Part shown: positions 1 to 12,839 of the stretch, piece by piece
Layout of the letters: each line of letters begins with the position of its first letter
Position numbering within the stretch: position 1 is the stretch's first letter
Assembly: GCF_907164915.1 (NCBI RefSeq)
Contig: NC_061862.1
Coordinates: 76,874,218-76,938,217 of the forward strand
Direction: 5' to 3'
Length of the DNA: 64,000 bases
Source: Impatiens glandulifera
Taxonomy: Eukaryota; Streptophyta; Magnoliopsida; Ericales; Balsaminaceae
Translations under genes and position numbers: made by a program
Notes under the pieces: generated by a model
The model's database searches: none
What the model was told of the DNA's origin: nothing
What the model saw: only the letters and a program-made list of their open reading frames with translations

Positions 1-1469
1 GAATATTATTATATTATTCTATTTTTATAAAGGAATTTATGCCAAAGCAGCATGATTTAAAAGCAATTTTGATTCTAAAATAAAGTATAACTGTAAAAAA
101 AAAAGTGTTATTTTGTAGAATGTGTAATTATTTGAAGAATTTGGTCTGATTTATTGTTACATTTGCGCTTTGACGTCAAGTCAAGTCAAGTCAAGTCAAT
201 TCATCATGGGGATAAGAATATCATCTAATATATTAAAAATATTATGTTTAATTCTCACTAAAAACATATTAAAAACCTATTAAGTTAAAACGAGAATCGT
301 GTTATCTTCCTAAAATTAGAAAAATAAAATTAATTATACTAAAAGTATTGATTTTCTAAAATTCATATAAAATAAATAAATATGTCTTCACATCGATTTT
401 GTTTTAGCAGGTCAATAATATTAATAACATAAACCTACCCTTTTAAAAGACATAAATGTTTACACAAAACTAAATAGGGATTTGAGGCCATTTGAAAACA
501 CTTTTTTGAATTGAATCGAGTATAATGAAAAAAGTCAAAAAAATTATGAATATATGTCTAATTAAGTTAGGTTTAAAATCATTATATTATCTAAATTAAA
601 ATTCAAATGAAATATTTGATTAAAAAATATATTTTCAAACAAATTTAATAATATTTATTCGTTCAAAATAAAAAATAAACTTAAATTCAACTTTATAAAG
701 TCTTTTTAAATTGATCAAATTTGAATCAAACTAAACTTAAAGGTGAGTGCTGACAAATGGTTCCACTATAGCCTACTTGTCCAAGAAGAAAATGACTCAT
801 TGCATCTTTTTCTAAAGGGTACAATTATGTTATGAGACTTTTTTTATTAATATAGTTAATTTATATATTTAAGTTTATGAAAAATTAAATAAACCACTTT
901 TATATCAATTAAACAAGCTGTTAAAAGTAGACTTTACAGTAAATTGATCCTTGATGACAAAAGTGTATTAATATTTTATTATTTATTATTATTTTAGTAA
1001 TCCGGGTTTGTGTCCAGCCTACCACTATAATTTGGTTATACACCTTGTTAGAATTGTAATTATTGAAATAATTCATTAGATTATTTAAATAATAACCTTG
1101 TTAGGATTTGTGCTATACAAAATAAATGAAAATTTATGAAAAAAGTTAAAATTTATTGAAAAATATAAATAGATAATATTTTCGTATTTTAATAATTTAA
1201 CTAATGTGGTAGTTGAAAATGTAGATAAATTAAAGATGATAAGTTATTTAAAAAGTATTTTAAATAATTCAAATTCAAAATACTATTATCCTAATTGATC
1301 AAATTGATGAGAAAATAAATATGTGAACAAGAAATTAAAAAATAAGTCATTTTATATAGAAGATCCAAACCCTATTTTCTAGCTTTGATACTTGTTCAAA
1401 CTTAAGAGTTAATTATATATAGATTAATATTTTTTAAATAAAAAAAACATTATAATTTAAAACACTTTA
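1..1469. other. AT-rich intergenic DNA, no gene seen
   Basis: Very AT-rich sequence with frequent stops on both strands. I see no plausible exon, RNA gene or element ends apart from the short TCAAG repeat near the start. Confidence 0.6.
175..199. repeat. short 5-bp tandem repeat
   Basis: About five copies of a TCAAG pentamer follow a GACG in otherwise AT-rich intergenic DNA. No gene is seen around it. It is a simple-sequence repeat with no inferred function. Confidence 0.8.
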
Positions 1470-2284
1470 GACCATCTCCAACCTAAAAACCCATTTTTAA
1501 ACTCAAAATGCAGGAAGTGTCTCATTAAACAGTAATTCATCTTTAACCCAAAAATTCATTTTTAAACTAAAAAAAATATTTTTGGAATATTCCTTTTTAC
1601 ACAAATTTTTTCAATACTACCTATATATTTATCAACTTTACAAATTAAATCTTAATACTTTTCAAACTCACATCATTAGATAAAATATGATAAAATTAAT
1701 TATAAATTAATAATTTACACATAAAAAAAATAAATTAAACATCATTAACTAAACAAGCACAAATTACATTACATAAACAATAAAATTATATCAAATCAAA
1801 CATTAATAAAAAAAACAAATTAAATTTTATTAAATAAACTCAATCACACTGTACAAATATAAAAAATTATATCAAAACAAACATTATTAAAAATTATTTT
1901 TTAATTTTTTTATCAATTATATCAAAACAAACATTATTAAAAATTATTTTTTAATTTTTTTTATCAATGTTATTCATTATTATAAATTTATGATATATAA
2001 AAAAATATTAATATAAAAAGAGAAGATAAAAATAAAAAAAAAAATAAAAACATATCAATAAGGATATAAAATATTAAAATATATAAAATTAACTTATAAA
2101 TATAGTTAGATGGTTCATTTTGTATTTGTAAAAAAAATTGAGTATGTGAATAGTGCATACACAAATTTGCGTTTTCATGGGAGAGAAAATGAGTATAAAC
2201 TTATTTTGGGTTTTAATTTGGTTGTGGATTAGAGGAGAAAACCCCATTTTGAAGGTATTTTTTGTAATAGGGTTGGAGTTGCTC
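1470..2284. mobile_element. Harbinger-like non-autonomous element with TTA target duplication
   Basis: The left end reads GACCATCTCCAACC. The reverse complement of the right end reads GAGCAACTCCAACC, a 12/14 match. Both ends are flanked by TTA (1467-1469 and 2285-2287), the 3-bp target preference of PIF/Harbinger. CATCTCCAACC-type ends are common on plant elements of this group. The roughly 815-bp interior has no transposase; the overlapping short ORFs in it look incidental. An imperfect duplicated block of about 60 bp lies at 1860-1965. The superfamily assignment is inferred from the ends and TSD alone. Confidence 0.6.
1855..1965. repeat. tandem duplication of about 60 bp
   Basis: The stretch beginning ATATCAAAACAAACATTATT occurs twice in succession, with a T-run length difference between copies. 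It lies inside the Harbinger-like element, so it probably arose there. Confidence 0.7.
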
Positions 2285-2287
2285 TTA

Positions 2288-3839
2288 AACATAATTTTTT
2301 ATACTATTAATCTTTCTCAACTTGTCGACTACATTGTTCTAAATTTCATTCTAAATAAAGACTCATAAAAATTTGATTTTGAACAGATTGCTCAATTCTA
2401 TTTATTTTTTTATTTTTTTAAAACGTTTGATTTCGTTTCTCCTTTGTAGTGTGTCTAATCCTCCTCGTAATTTAAGTATATATCCTATAAACAATAATAA
2501 TATATTAAATAAGTGCAAAATTTGTATAGTTTATTAAAAGAGGTTAAATAAAAAAAAAGAATGAAAAAGAAAATATATTAATATTTAATTAATAAATATA
2601 TAAATTAAAAAATAAAAAGTAAATTTACTAAAAGAAGCTAAATAAGCCTATTTTTTTTATGATACTATGTTTAAATGACATTTTATTAGTATTTAAGAGA
2701 CATTGAATTTTTTTTATATTTAACCAGATAATGATATTTAAGAATTTTGAAATAAGAATATAAAATCTCATATTAATTTTTCACTGAGAATTTATGATAA
2801 GAATGAGTTTATTTGAATAAATCAAAATTTTATTTGAATAAACTAATTTAATATATATTTTTGAAAATATTTAGAGGATATTAATATATATTAATAATTA
2901 ATTTTGTAATAATAAAAATTATTTTAAAATTTTTATTAATAAATTAAAAAATAAAATTCATGATAAAACATATTATTTTATTTTATTTTATTTTTATTTT
3001 ATTTCTATATTACTAAGCAAGTTGATTTAAATATGTGAAAAACAAACTATAACCACTAGTTTTTATTTATAAGTTATCAGGTATAAATGATATAAATATG
3101 TTTAAGTGTTTATCGAATAATAAATTGAATGATTGGTAAGAAATATGAATTGTACGATGAAAATCTATAAGATAGTTAAGTTATAAGAGTTAAATATTTC
3201 AAATAAAATTTGTGTCAATTACTAACTTCTAAGTAAATTATATAGTAACTTCATGCCTTAAAACTTTAAATATGATAAATTATTTTAAAATCCTAACAAT
3301 TTAAATTATTTTTGAAAATCAAACTAAGACAGAAGAAAAGACAAGGGAAGATATTTATGCTTATAAAAGGACTAAAATAGTGAGATTGAGGCTTATGGGA
3401 TAGAGTGAAGAAAAATAATATCTCTTTCCCCATTTTTCACTAATTTTACTTTCACCTTAACTTTACCCAATTTATGTTTGCCTTCATATATGCTTTCAAA
3501 AAGGAATCAATTCAATAAAGGCACCTTTAAATGCGGAGATTTATGTTTTCGGTGAAAGATAATTTTTAATATTTTTATTTATATAAAAACTAAAGAAAGT
3601 TAAGTTAATTGATTAAAAGACTTAAAATTTATAATCTAAAAAAAATAAAATATATAATATGTTTTAATAATAATTTAATTAATTTAGTTTATCAGGGGGA
3701 CATGGAAAAAATAACCATTGAGTTTTTAAAAACTTTAAAATAATCAAACATAACCGTTCATTCTCTAATTAATCATATAATAATATATTAATACCAATCA
3801 TTTCTTATATATAAAAAAAAAAAAAAACCTACTCAAAAT
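2288..3839. other. AT-rich intergenic DNA, no gene seen
   Basis: Long A/T runs and no sustained coding pattern on either strand. I see no recognisable element ends. Confidence 0.55.
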
Positions 3840-4250
3840 TAGGGGCTACAATTTGAGTAGTTTACAGATTAACAAAGTTAAATAATACTAATCAACTTGA
3901 CCTGTTTAATAATTTGGATCAAAATTTTTAATATAAACCAGATTATTTATGATTTACCTAATTCAATTCGAATCAAATTTAATGTAATTAATTCACCTAT
4001 CACAAAATAAAAATTAAGCTAAATTATAAATTCATTTAAAAAATATTACAAAGAAAATGAGTGGATGAATATAAAAGAATAACATAAAACTAAAAAAAAA
4101 TTATAAAGGTTGACCCGACTTTGACCTGTTTATTAATTATGTTAAACAAATCGACCTGATTTTGACCCAAACAAAAAATACATACTTTAACCTGATTTTT
4201 TTCATGATTGATCATGAATGTTTTTGTGTCGGTCCAAAATTATTGCCCTA
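3840..4250. mobile_element. hAT-like MITE with 8-bp target duplication
   Basis: The left terminus is TAGGGGCTACAATTT and the right terminus inverts to TAGGGCAATAATTTT. The flanking octamers are CTCAAAAT (3832-3839) and TTCAAAAT (4251-4258), a 7/8 match, as expected for hAT-type 8-bp duplications. The interior carries repeated GACCCGACTTTGACC-like motifs shared with the elements at 36.1 kb and 37.4 kb. It has no coding capacity and ends 231 bp upstream of the DUF630/632 gene start codon, so it could affect that promoter. Confidence 0.65.
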
Positions 4251-4422
4251 TTCAAAATCAATACATACAAATATTTTTAAATAAACTCATCCTTATTTCA
4301 AATAAATTATTATCTAACAAGTTTTTAGTTAAGGAATTTCAAACCAAATAAATAATAAGGCGTAATTAGTGTGGGGGGTTTAATAGAATGATGGAGTCGT
4401 CTTCTTCGTCAACACAATGAGT

Positions 4423-4476
4423 GTATAAATCCAGAGCACCTGGTTTTCTTCATCTTCTTCTCCTTCTTCTTTCCTT
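4423..4476 (+). promoter_or_regulatory. candidate TATA element and CT-rich leader
   Basis: GTATAAAT lies near 4423-4430, followed by a CTTCTT-rich stretch up to the ATG at 4482. CT-rich leaders are common in plant 5' UTRs. The spacing fits a short leader, but no transcription start was measured. Confidence 0.4.
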
Positions 4477-4481
4477 CTAAA

Positions 4482-7400
4482 ATGGGGTGCACAGCGTCCA
4501 AACTCGATAACGAGGATACAGTCCGGCGATGCAAGGACCGCCGCCGTCTCATGAAGGATGCAGTCTACGCTCGTAACCACCTCGCCGCTGCTCATTCCGA
4601 TTACTGCCGTTCACTTCGCATCACCGGTTCTGCTCTAACAGCTTTTGCAACCGGTGAACCTCTCTCCATTTCCGATCAAACGCCGGCTGTCCTCCTACGC
4701 ACACCTTCTTCTCTATCTCCTCCTCCTCCTCCGCCGCCGCCATCTCAACCTCGCACTTTTCCTTCTCCCTCCCTCCATCAATCTCCGCCTCCTCCTCCGC
4801 CGCCGCCTCATATCATATCATCTCGCCGCTATCATCGGAAACCGCCGATGAAGTTGCCACACATCCTCTCTGATTCGAGTCCTTCCTCCTCTCCGCGGAG
4901 TGAAATTGCAAATAGATCAACCAGAAATTACGCTCCGAACTATACATGGAAGACGAATTCAAACTATTGTAGCTCTCCTTCTCATTCTCAAGCATCTTCT
5001 GTCTGGAACTGGGACAATTTCTATCCTCCATCTCCTCCCGATTCCGAATACTTTAACCGTCGAAACAACAATAAAGATGAAGATAAGGCGTCTTCAACTT
5101 ACTCCAAATACAACTACAACCGTGAAAAGAAGCATCCTAACCATGGAGAAGAACAACAAGAAGAAGAAGAAATCGAAAGAGAAGAAGTACAGTGCAGTGA
5201 ATGGGGTGACCATGAACATGACCAATACAGCACAACGAGCTCTTCCGAGGTAGATGACGACAAAGATTCCAGATCCGAGGTGAGAACTCAATCCAATTTC
5301 GCCCCCTCGGCGAAGAACAACCCCCCGCCGGCTATGAACAAATCAGAGAAGTCTGATGATACTAGACAACAAGACGACATGAGTATCGTCGTTCGCCACA
5401 GGGATCTGGCGGAAATTGTTGCGGCATTGAATGAGTATTTTGAAAAAGCAGCTGCTGCTGGTGATCAGGTATCTGAAATGCTAGAAACCAGCAGAGCTCA
5501 GATGGATATGAATTTTAGACAGATGAAGAGTAAGACAAATCAGAATTCATGGTTAATTATTGAAGCTTATTGATTAGTTTTTAATCCTATCGAGTTCTTA
5601 ATTTTGTAGAGACTGTTTATCATTCAAGTGGGATGTTCAGTAACTTGAGCTCTCGTTGGACATCTAAGCCACCATTGGGAATCAAATACAAGTTCGAGCC
5701 AGGTTCAATTCATGAATCTGTAGGTAACAAGAGTCTCTGTTCAACTTTGGAACGTCTCTTGGCGTGGGAGAAGAAACTCTATCAAGAAATCAAGGTATTC
5801 ATCATTGTTCACATTACCCATTAGAAGAATCCTGAATAGATTAGAGATGTAACAATCAAATCAATGCAGGCTAGGGAGAGTGTGAAAATTGAACATGAAA
5901 AGAAGCTTTCGACTTTACAAAATCAGGAGTACAGAGGGGAAGAAGAAGCAAAGTTGGATAAGACAAAGGTTTCAATAAAGAGATTACAGTCACTAATTGT
6001 TGTTACTTCTCAGGCAGTCTCCACTACCTCTACTGCGATCATTGGTCTAAGAGACTGTGAACTTGTACCACAACTAGTTGAACTCTGTCATGGGTAAGTT
6101 CTCAAATCTTCTTTAACTTGAATTTCATGTTTATTAAGCATTGTTGTTGTTTAGCATGACCATTAATGTGTATCCTACTGTTTTCTTCTTGTTTCCTCTA
6201 AAGAAAAATGGAAAACTGTCATTTGGAAACACCTTTCTCAAGTTGGAGCTGAGTTTGGAAGAAAAAAACTCAATTTATTTGAAAACATTTTAGTTTTTAA
6301 AGTATCTAATTCGGAATTAGATGGAGAAAGTGTTTCCAAATTTGATTTTTGAAAGCTTTGACATCTTTCATTGACTTGGGCTTCTATTTGCTATACTAGA
6401 TTCTTACTAAAATTTACTTAGTTGATCATCAAAGTCTAATACATGCTAATATTTATCTTGCACTTAGTCATTGCTTATATCAGTTAATTAATAGCTTGTT
6501 TGAACTGGGTTTTTTTTTTTTTTGGAGGGGGTGGGGGGATTTTCAGAAAAATATTATACGACGAAAAAAGTGATTTATTTGAGTTAAATGACCAAAACAT
6601 CCTCAATAATTAATATTTTTAAATGTATAAAAATAAAAATAAACCTTTGTTTGCTCTTGTTTGATGGAGGTTATTGAAAATCAGGTTATTTAGGTAAATG
6701 AATATATATTTTAAATAGACAGTATTTTGGTGAATCATTTAAATAATGTGATTACTTAGTAGATTGATGATTGGGTAGTGTATGTTTTGAAATTAATCTC
6801 AAATAACCCACATCAAACATGACCTAAGAGAGTTTTGATTGATGAATAAGATATAAATCACCTTAGAAAAAGCCCTAATTCTTGTTAATTCTTGTTTAGC
6901 TTCATTTATTTGCAAACTAACTTAGTTTCTTTTATAAGCTTTGTTCGGATTTGAGTTCTGAAAAGTTGGGTTATTGGCCGAAAGATTTGATGTAATGAAA
7001 AAATAAATATTTTCTTAGAAGAAACATAGAGTATTTTTGAATTTTGGTTGATAAATTGATTGATTATTGGATAGGGAAAGAATGGTGAGTTATTTAATTG
7101 TATCCAAATAATCCTGATCAATAACCAATACACTGAACAATGAACAAGGTGTAACAAAAGTTACTTTCAAATAATTCATTGATTATCCAAATCACCCAAT
7201 ATAGATCATACAAATCTCTGCTTTTCTCAACATATAATGTGTAAAAATTGTACACCCATTTTGTTAATTGTGTCAATTTGCATGAATTCAGGTTTATGTA
7301 CATGTGGAAATCAATGAATCAATTCCATGAAATCCAAAACCAGATAGTACAGCAAGTCAAAGGCCTAATAAATAAAACAACAAAAGGCGAATCAACAACC

Positions 7401-8051
7401 GATCTCCACCGTCAATCAACTCGCGATCTGGAGTCATCAATCTCCTCTTGGCATTCGAGTTTCTTCAACCTTATAAAATTCCAACGTGATTTCATCCATT
7501 CCCTCCACTCTTGGTTCAAACTAACCCTCCTTCCCATCAAAACCGAACCAACAACAACAACAAAAGAAAAATCAAATGCATTCGAATTCATCGACGAATG
7601 GAAACTCGCCCTCGAATTCGTCCCCGACACTGTCGCTTCTGAAGCCATTAAAAGCTTCGTAAACGTAATTCACTCGATTTCGCTAAAGCAAACTGAAGAA
7701 ATCAAGACAAAGAGACGAATGGAAACTACTTCGAAAGAGTTGGAGAGAAAATCGTCGGGTGTTCGAAATTTAGAGAGGAAATTTTATCGTTCTTACTCGA
7801 CAGTTGGCATTGGGGTTGGATTGGATGCGCATGATCCGCTTTCAGATAAGAAAGAGGAACTTGCGGTTTGTCAAAGGAGGGTGGAAGATGAGATGGTGAG
7901 GTATTCGAAGGCGGTTGAGGTTACTAGAGCAATGACGCTTAATAATCTTCAGACTGGCTTGCCGGGTGTGTTTCAGGCGATGACTAGTTTCACGGGGTTG
8001 ACGAAGGAGGCACTCGAGATTGCTTGTGGTCGATCTTACACCATTAAGTAA
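4482..8051 (+). CDS. DUF630/DUF632 protein, APSR1/NRG2 family
   Basis: Four coding exons join in frame: 4482-5529, 5610-5794, 5870-6093 and 7292-8051, giving 738 aa. All junctions use GT/AG and the phases agree. The N-terminus MGCTASKL has Gly2 and Cys3 suited to N-myristoylation and palmitoylation, so plasma-membrane attachment is likely. Residues 1-60 match DUF630. Residues about 70-110 are rich in proline runs, followed by a low-complexity acidic/serine linker. DUF632 begins near residue 305 ([20 protein letters not shown]) and runs to about 620, with predicted coiled-coil stretches. Named plant members act in phosphate-starvation root growth (APSR1) and nitrate signalling (NRG2); which paralogue this is cannot be told. 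The start codon is fixed by the conserved MGC motif. Exon 1 readthrough would add about 13 residues and stop. Confidence 0.9.
6650..6828. mobile_element. possible MITE in intron 3 of the DUF630/632 gene
   Basis: A left arm containing CTTGTTTGATGGAGGTTATT is matched in inverse orientation by AATAACCCACATCAAACATG near 6800-6825. The arms are imperfect and I could not define a target duplication. It lies in the 1.2-kb intron 6094-7291, which otherwise shows no coding signal. Confidence 0.4.
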
Positions 8052-8142
8052 ATGAATGGGAGGTAATGATTAATACTTTTTGATACTTTGAAAATATGAT
8101 TATTTGCATTGTGATTTGAGATATTATTTATAGAAGCCTCTT

Positions 8143-8255
8143 TTAGCTAATGGAAGAGCACAAGAACTCATTTTCATAAGATTATAGATTCGAGTCTTTA
8201 TACTCGGAACACTTAAAAAGGATCTTAGGTGCAAGCTTACACTCCTTTTTTTATT
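8143..8255 (+). repeat. SINE-like sequence with tRNA-type boxes
   Basis: TAGCTAATGGAAGAGC resembles a polymerase III A box. AGATTCGAGTC, about 45 bases downstream, resembles a B box. The segment ends in a T-rich tail near 8245-8255. This arrangement is typical of plant tRNA-derived SINEs. It lies about 90 bp after the stop codon of the DUF630/632 gene. No target duplication was found. Confidence 0.4.
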
Positions 8256-8424
8256 TTGGAAATAAGTTGTATTATATATGGTGATGTATAAGAAAGAAGG
8301 ATATTAGGAAACAACATTTGTCCTTTGAAATTAGGTTAGTCTTTTATTGCTTGAGATATGGAAATGTTTTTGTATCTGAAATTCTTAATACATGTGGTTG
8401 TCAATAGTTTTTTGGATATAGAAT

Positions 8425-8700
8425 GATCCCAAAGTGAGTTATTTAGGTAAATATAGATACTATTTTATTAATTTTATTGATAAATTAAATAATGAGTAAT
8501 AAAAGAATTAAAGATGCAATAATGATCTAATACTAAACTAAAATAATCAAAATTCAACTAGCCCTAAATAAAATTTATCATATAGAGTGATCCCAAAGTG
8601 AGTTATAGAATTAAAGATGCAATAATGATCTAATACTAAACTACAATAATCAAAATTTAACTAGCCTTAAATAAAATTTATCATATAATATAGGTGGAAA
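8425..8700. repeat. tandem duplication of about 100 bp
   Basis: A block with GATCCCAAAGTGAGTTAT and AAAGATGCAATAATGATC occurs twice, at about 8425-8590 and 8588-8700. The copies differ by a few substitutions. It is non-coding, between the DUF630/632 and Rab genes. Confidence 0.7.
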
Positions 8701-9072
8701 TATTGATGTTAGGGTGGAACAAATGAATAAACCCAATTCAACTCTCATCTTATAAGACCCTTATTATTGGTACAATCTATCAATATTTGAAATGTTTGTT
8801 TCTTAGTCCAGATGGTTCTAAAGTAATTAAGACCTCGACTTTGATTGCTTAAAGAAAATAAAAACTTGTTTCTAGAAGTTTAGGTAACCCAACCTGAAAC
8901 ATAACATGTCCATAACACCATTATACACATGTTTTGGAGAACTTTTTCTTAAAAAAAAACAATAATAAGAAAAGTAGTAGTAGTTCTAGACGCTAAAAAA
9001 AGGTAAGTAACAAGAGAAGAAATACAAATCTTAGGATGACAACACAGATGGAATAAAGTCGTGTTTACTTCA

Positions 9073-10990
9073 CTAGGAAGAGCAGCAGCCACTGCTCTGT
9101 GCGACAGGCTGCCCACGCATATTAACCGTTGGAGGCTTCCCATTATTAGTGGCTGGTTGGCTTGCCATTCTATACAAAATTCAAAACAATTCTTTATCAA
9201 AAAAATAAATGTGTAATCCTAAGAGTATTTGATTCACCAATACATAATTAAGAGCTCATAACATATTTGAAAACGGAAGAGGGTTGACCTAATCCTGAGG
9301 ACACCTTATGCCAAACCCAAACCGATCCTACCACAGGGTCTAGGTTAGGCTAACTTTTGGATACCTCGACTAATGCCACTTTAATCTTGTTAATTTCAAT
9401 GAGAATCAAATTGGTTTTTAAGGGCATTACTACCAAGGGGTCTTTGAAGATATCCTTCTACATGGGGATCTAACAGATTCTAATTAGAGTTCCTAGAAAA
9501 GTTTTGGTTTAGGATTTACCTATTTTTAATTGAAGTAGACATTGCCAAGAAAGCCTGTTCAACATTTGTAGAATCTTTTGCACTAGTCTCCATGAATGGT
9601 ATACCCAATTCATCAGCAAATGCCTGAAAGAGATGGTTAAACATTGTCTGTATTATTAGAAATAGTTTTTACAATAACTCTTGTAATACAAATTGTAAAA
9701 GTAAAAATCTTACCTTGCCTGCATCATAAGAAACTTCCCTATTTTCCTCGAGATCACATTTGTTACCCACGAGAAGTTTGTTCACGTTTTCATTCGCATA
9801 TCTATCAATTTCACTCAACCACTGTTTGACATTGTTGAAACTTTCTTGTTCCGTCACATCATAAACCACCTATAGCAACAAATAAATTAGTTCAAAAGCA
9901 TATAGTGAATGAAAATTAGTTACAGAAGAAGGAAAAAGAAAAATCACTCACAATAATACCATGTGCTCCGCGATAGTAGCTACTAGTGATTGTCCTAAAA
10001 CGTTCCTGTCCAGCCGTGTCCCACTGCACATTGAAATATAAATGCGTAATAATTTCAACAATAAAGTAGAATTAAACTTTGAACTTACGATTTGAAGTTT
10101 AATACTCTTTCCTTCATGCTCTACTGTGCGGATTTTCTACACGAAAATAGAAGATATTCATAAATTGGGCACATGTATCATGAACTTCCATTACTACAAT
10201 AATTCTTTTACTTACAAAATCAACTCCAATGGTACTGATGTAACTGTCTAGGTATGAATCATCCTAGAAAGAAAGAAAACATCGATCTCACAACAATAAT
10301 CAAAAGCTTCATAAACAACAAACTCATGCAAAAATAATGCTTTCAAGTTTGTAAGGATTAAGAACTCACAGCAAATCTCAAAAGAAGACACGACTTTCCA
10401 ACACCAGAATCTCCAATCAACAACAGCTTGAACAAATAATCACTGGAGAGAAGATTAAAGTATCCAACAATAAACACGATGAATTATAAAACATATCAAT
10501 AACTTCATTCCATACGATAAGTCTATAGGGTCTTCATCATTCACAAACTTCATCCTGTATCGTTAAATGTAGTAAGTGACCTAACAAACAATGTGTCAAA
10601 CCCAATTCAAACATCAACATTACATGCAAGCTCAAAATGAAAATCGAGCCCCTTGGTCATTCATCCTTCTGATGTGAACACTTGGGTAATACTGCAATAC
10701 CCTACTCTTAAAAACAAGCATACATTTACAGAAACCCACTTCCTAAACTATCCAGTTGTCATATCAGTGCCACTATGGTAGCCATCAAACTAACTATGAT
10801 CAAAAACAATTTGGGCATCAAGGTGATTTGTGCAGAATATAAGGAAAATAGGAGTTTCATCAAACTAAATGTTGAAAAACTGAATCATATTTACAAGAAT
10901 ATATGTAAATCTAAGATTTGATAAGCATTCATTCAGTAAAGGAATTGTGGTTTATGAAAGAGAGACAATAACTTACTATTCGGGATTCAT
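9073..10990 (-). CDS. RABD2: Rab GTPase, RABD2/Rab1 type
   Basis: Eight coding exons on the minus strand: 10990-10977, 10442-10370, 10263-10216, 10136-10089, 10023-9952, 9869-9714, 9623-9520 and 9169-9073. Together they make 612 nt, 203 aa plus stop, the usual length for plant RabD2. Motifs seen in order are the P-loop GDSGVGKS (near residues 15-22), switch I with IGVDFKIRT, switch [22 protein letters not shown], and a C-terminal GCCSS for double geranylgeranylation. RabD2/Rab1 proteins control ER-to-Golgi vesicle traffic. All splice junctions are GT/AG and in phase. The first exon is only 14 nt, so automated prediction could miss it. The start MNPE matches the family. No disabling change is seen. 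The exact paralogue is not resolved. Confidence 0.95.
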
Positions 10991-11640
10991 GGCTGAGAGA
11001 GTTCAGTATAAGTTTGCAGTTATAGAGGAGCTGAGATCCGATGAATCCGTGAAGGAAGGAGATATAGAGAGATAGAGAAGACTACATAATAGAGATGACG
11101 GAGAAAACGAACATGAAATAGTTTTGTTCTATCGTACGGATCAATTTCTGCCACCTGTCCCATGTTTCAATTTCATCACACGCCACGAAGATTGAGATCA
11201 ACGACCCTTGTTGATTCTCCTCTACTACCGACAATAGTGGTAATATTTGAAAACTTGTAATTTTTAAGATTTATATATTAATTAATATTTTTTATTAAAT
11301 TGTACCTAAAAAGTTTTTAAATAGGTTAATTTAATAAATGAGTTGAGCTCTTTATCTATACTTTTTAAATTAAGTCAGGGTCATAAGGGACCCATCGAAT
11401 TTGGTATCTAATTGTTTGGGATAAATTTAATGATATTCAAAGTTGTCATTTTTATTAAAATATAACTCCATCTTTGAATTATATATAGAGTTCAAAACCA
11501 TTGTAGTATTTTTAAAAATATATATATTTTGTGACATTTATAAATGAAAAATATAATTTTTTTTAAACTAAAATCTTTTCAACTCTTTGCACACATTATA
11601 CTCATCTCATAAATAAACATGATTGACAAAAATATGGTGT
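10991..11640. other. 5' flank of the Rab gene
   Basis: About 100 bp upstream of the Rab start is purine-rich on the plus strand (probable 5' UTR on the minus strand). Beyond about 11250 the DNA becomes AT-rich and featureless. No second gene is seen. Confidence 0.5.
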
Positions 11641-12340
11641 ATTTGGGTTAAGCTCGTTGGGTTGGTCGCTCCGCCAAATAATTTAGACGGGTTGGGTTGA
11701 AATATTAGCAACCCATTTAGAAGTGGGCTTACACGGGTCAGCCCGTTCGGATCGCGGGCCTAAGCGGGTCAGGCTTGGGTTTGCCGGGTTGGCAAAAAAA
11801 AAATTTATGGCACCCAATCCTTTCACTTATGTTATGTGATGTTTTGACTATTCCTATAACTATTGTTGTATCATAATCAACTTTTTTCATTGGTGCTCGG
11901 GTGTTTATCAATTATAGAAGTTTCACTCTTTCTGAAAATGTACAAATTCTTATTTGTACTCGTAATTGGTTAGATGGATATGCTATCGATAATTTTATTT
12001 ACAAATTTTTAATTATGTTTTTGACTTATTTGTGACTTGTGACTTCATATATTAGTTTATTTTGATTTGAATTTTTAATTACCTTCATTTTTTGTAGTAC
12101 GACTATTTGATCATGTTCTTAAATTCTTGTTTTTTATAACTATTATTACTTTTTATTTATTTTTATTTGTAATGAGACAATCCGGGTTGGCCCGCCTAAT
12201 CCGCAACCCATCTTGAGTTTAATTGAGTTGGGGATTTTCAGCCCGCCGGGATGGTGGGTCGTCGACCCGTCAAACGATAATTTTGGTGGGTAGGACCGCC
12301 CCGCTATGGGTTGGCTCATCTAACCGCTCTAATCCTCCGC
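11640..12340. mobile_element. diverged repeat with CCCG/GGGTTGG-rich ends
   Basis: Two GC-richer arms (11640-11800 and 12180-12340) are full of GGGTTGGG, GCGGGTC and GACCCG motifs and flank an AT-rich centre. Opposed arms of this composition are typical of old non-autonomous hAT-like elements. I could not fix exact termini or a target duplication, and no coding region is present. Confidence 0.35.
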
Positions 12341-12839
12341 CTATTTATATCGAGTCGTTTAAATAAATACGTCTAAAATTGTAAACCATATACAAACTAT
12401 AAAGTTATATCGTTTTAAAATTATATGAAATATAAATATAAATTATATATCTTTTAATTTTTTTAAATTCGAATATAAAAAATTAAGTATTACTGACACT
12501 ATCAAATAGTTAAAAAAAATAATATGTCAAAACAATAAGAACGGATATATTATTCATTTTGAGACAAAACCTCAGCTAACTAAAATTAGGATAGTACAAT
12601 TTAATATGTGAGCTTTGTGTCTCAAATAACAATTAAACCAAGTTTAAATAAGTCGGCCTCACTTGCCTTAAGGAGCCACTTTAGTACTAAATCGGTTATA
12701 CTACAACCATGATTTAATAATAATAATAATCCGTCTAGCGGTTCTTTATTCAAATTATCCCATTTGAGTTAGTTTTGAAGAGCATACGGAAAATTTGATT
12801 AAATGGCCTTAAAGATTAGGCTATTTGACTTTTTTGACC
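12341..12839. other. AT-rich intergenic DNA, no gene seen
   Basis: AT-rich with a short AATAAT run near 12715-12730. No coding or structural signal is recognised. Confidence 0.5.

Noticed and set aside
4645..5291. Several ORFs of 65-117 codons in other frames of the DUF630/632 first exon
   Set aside because: They overlap a well-supported coding exon and are products of its low-complexity codons.
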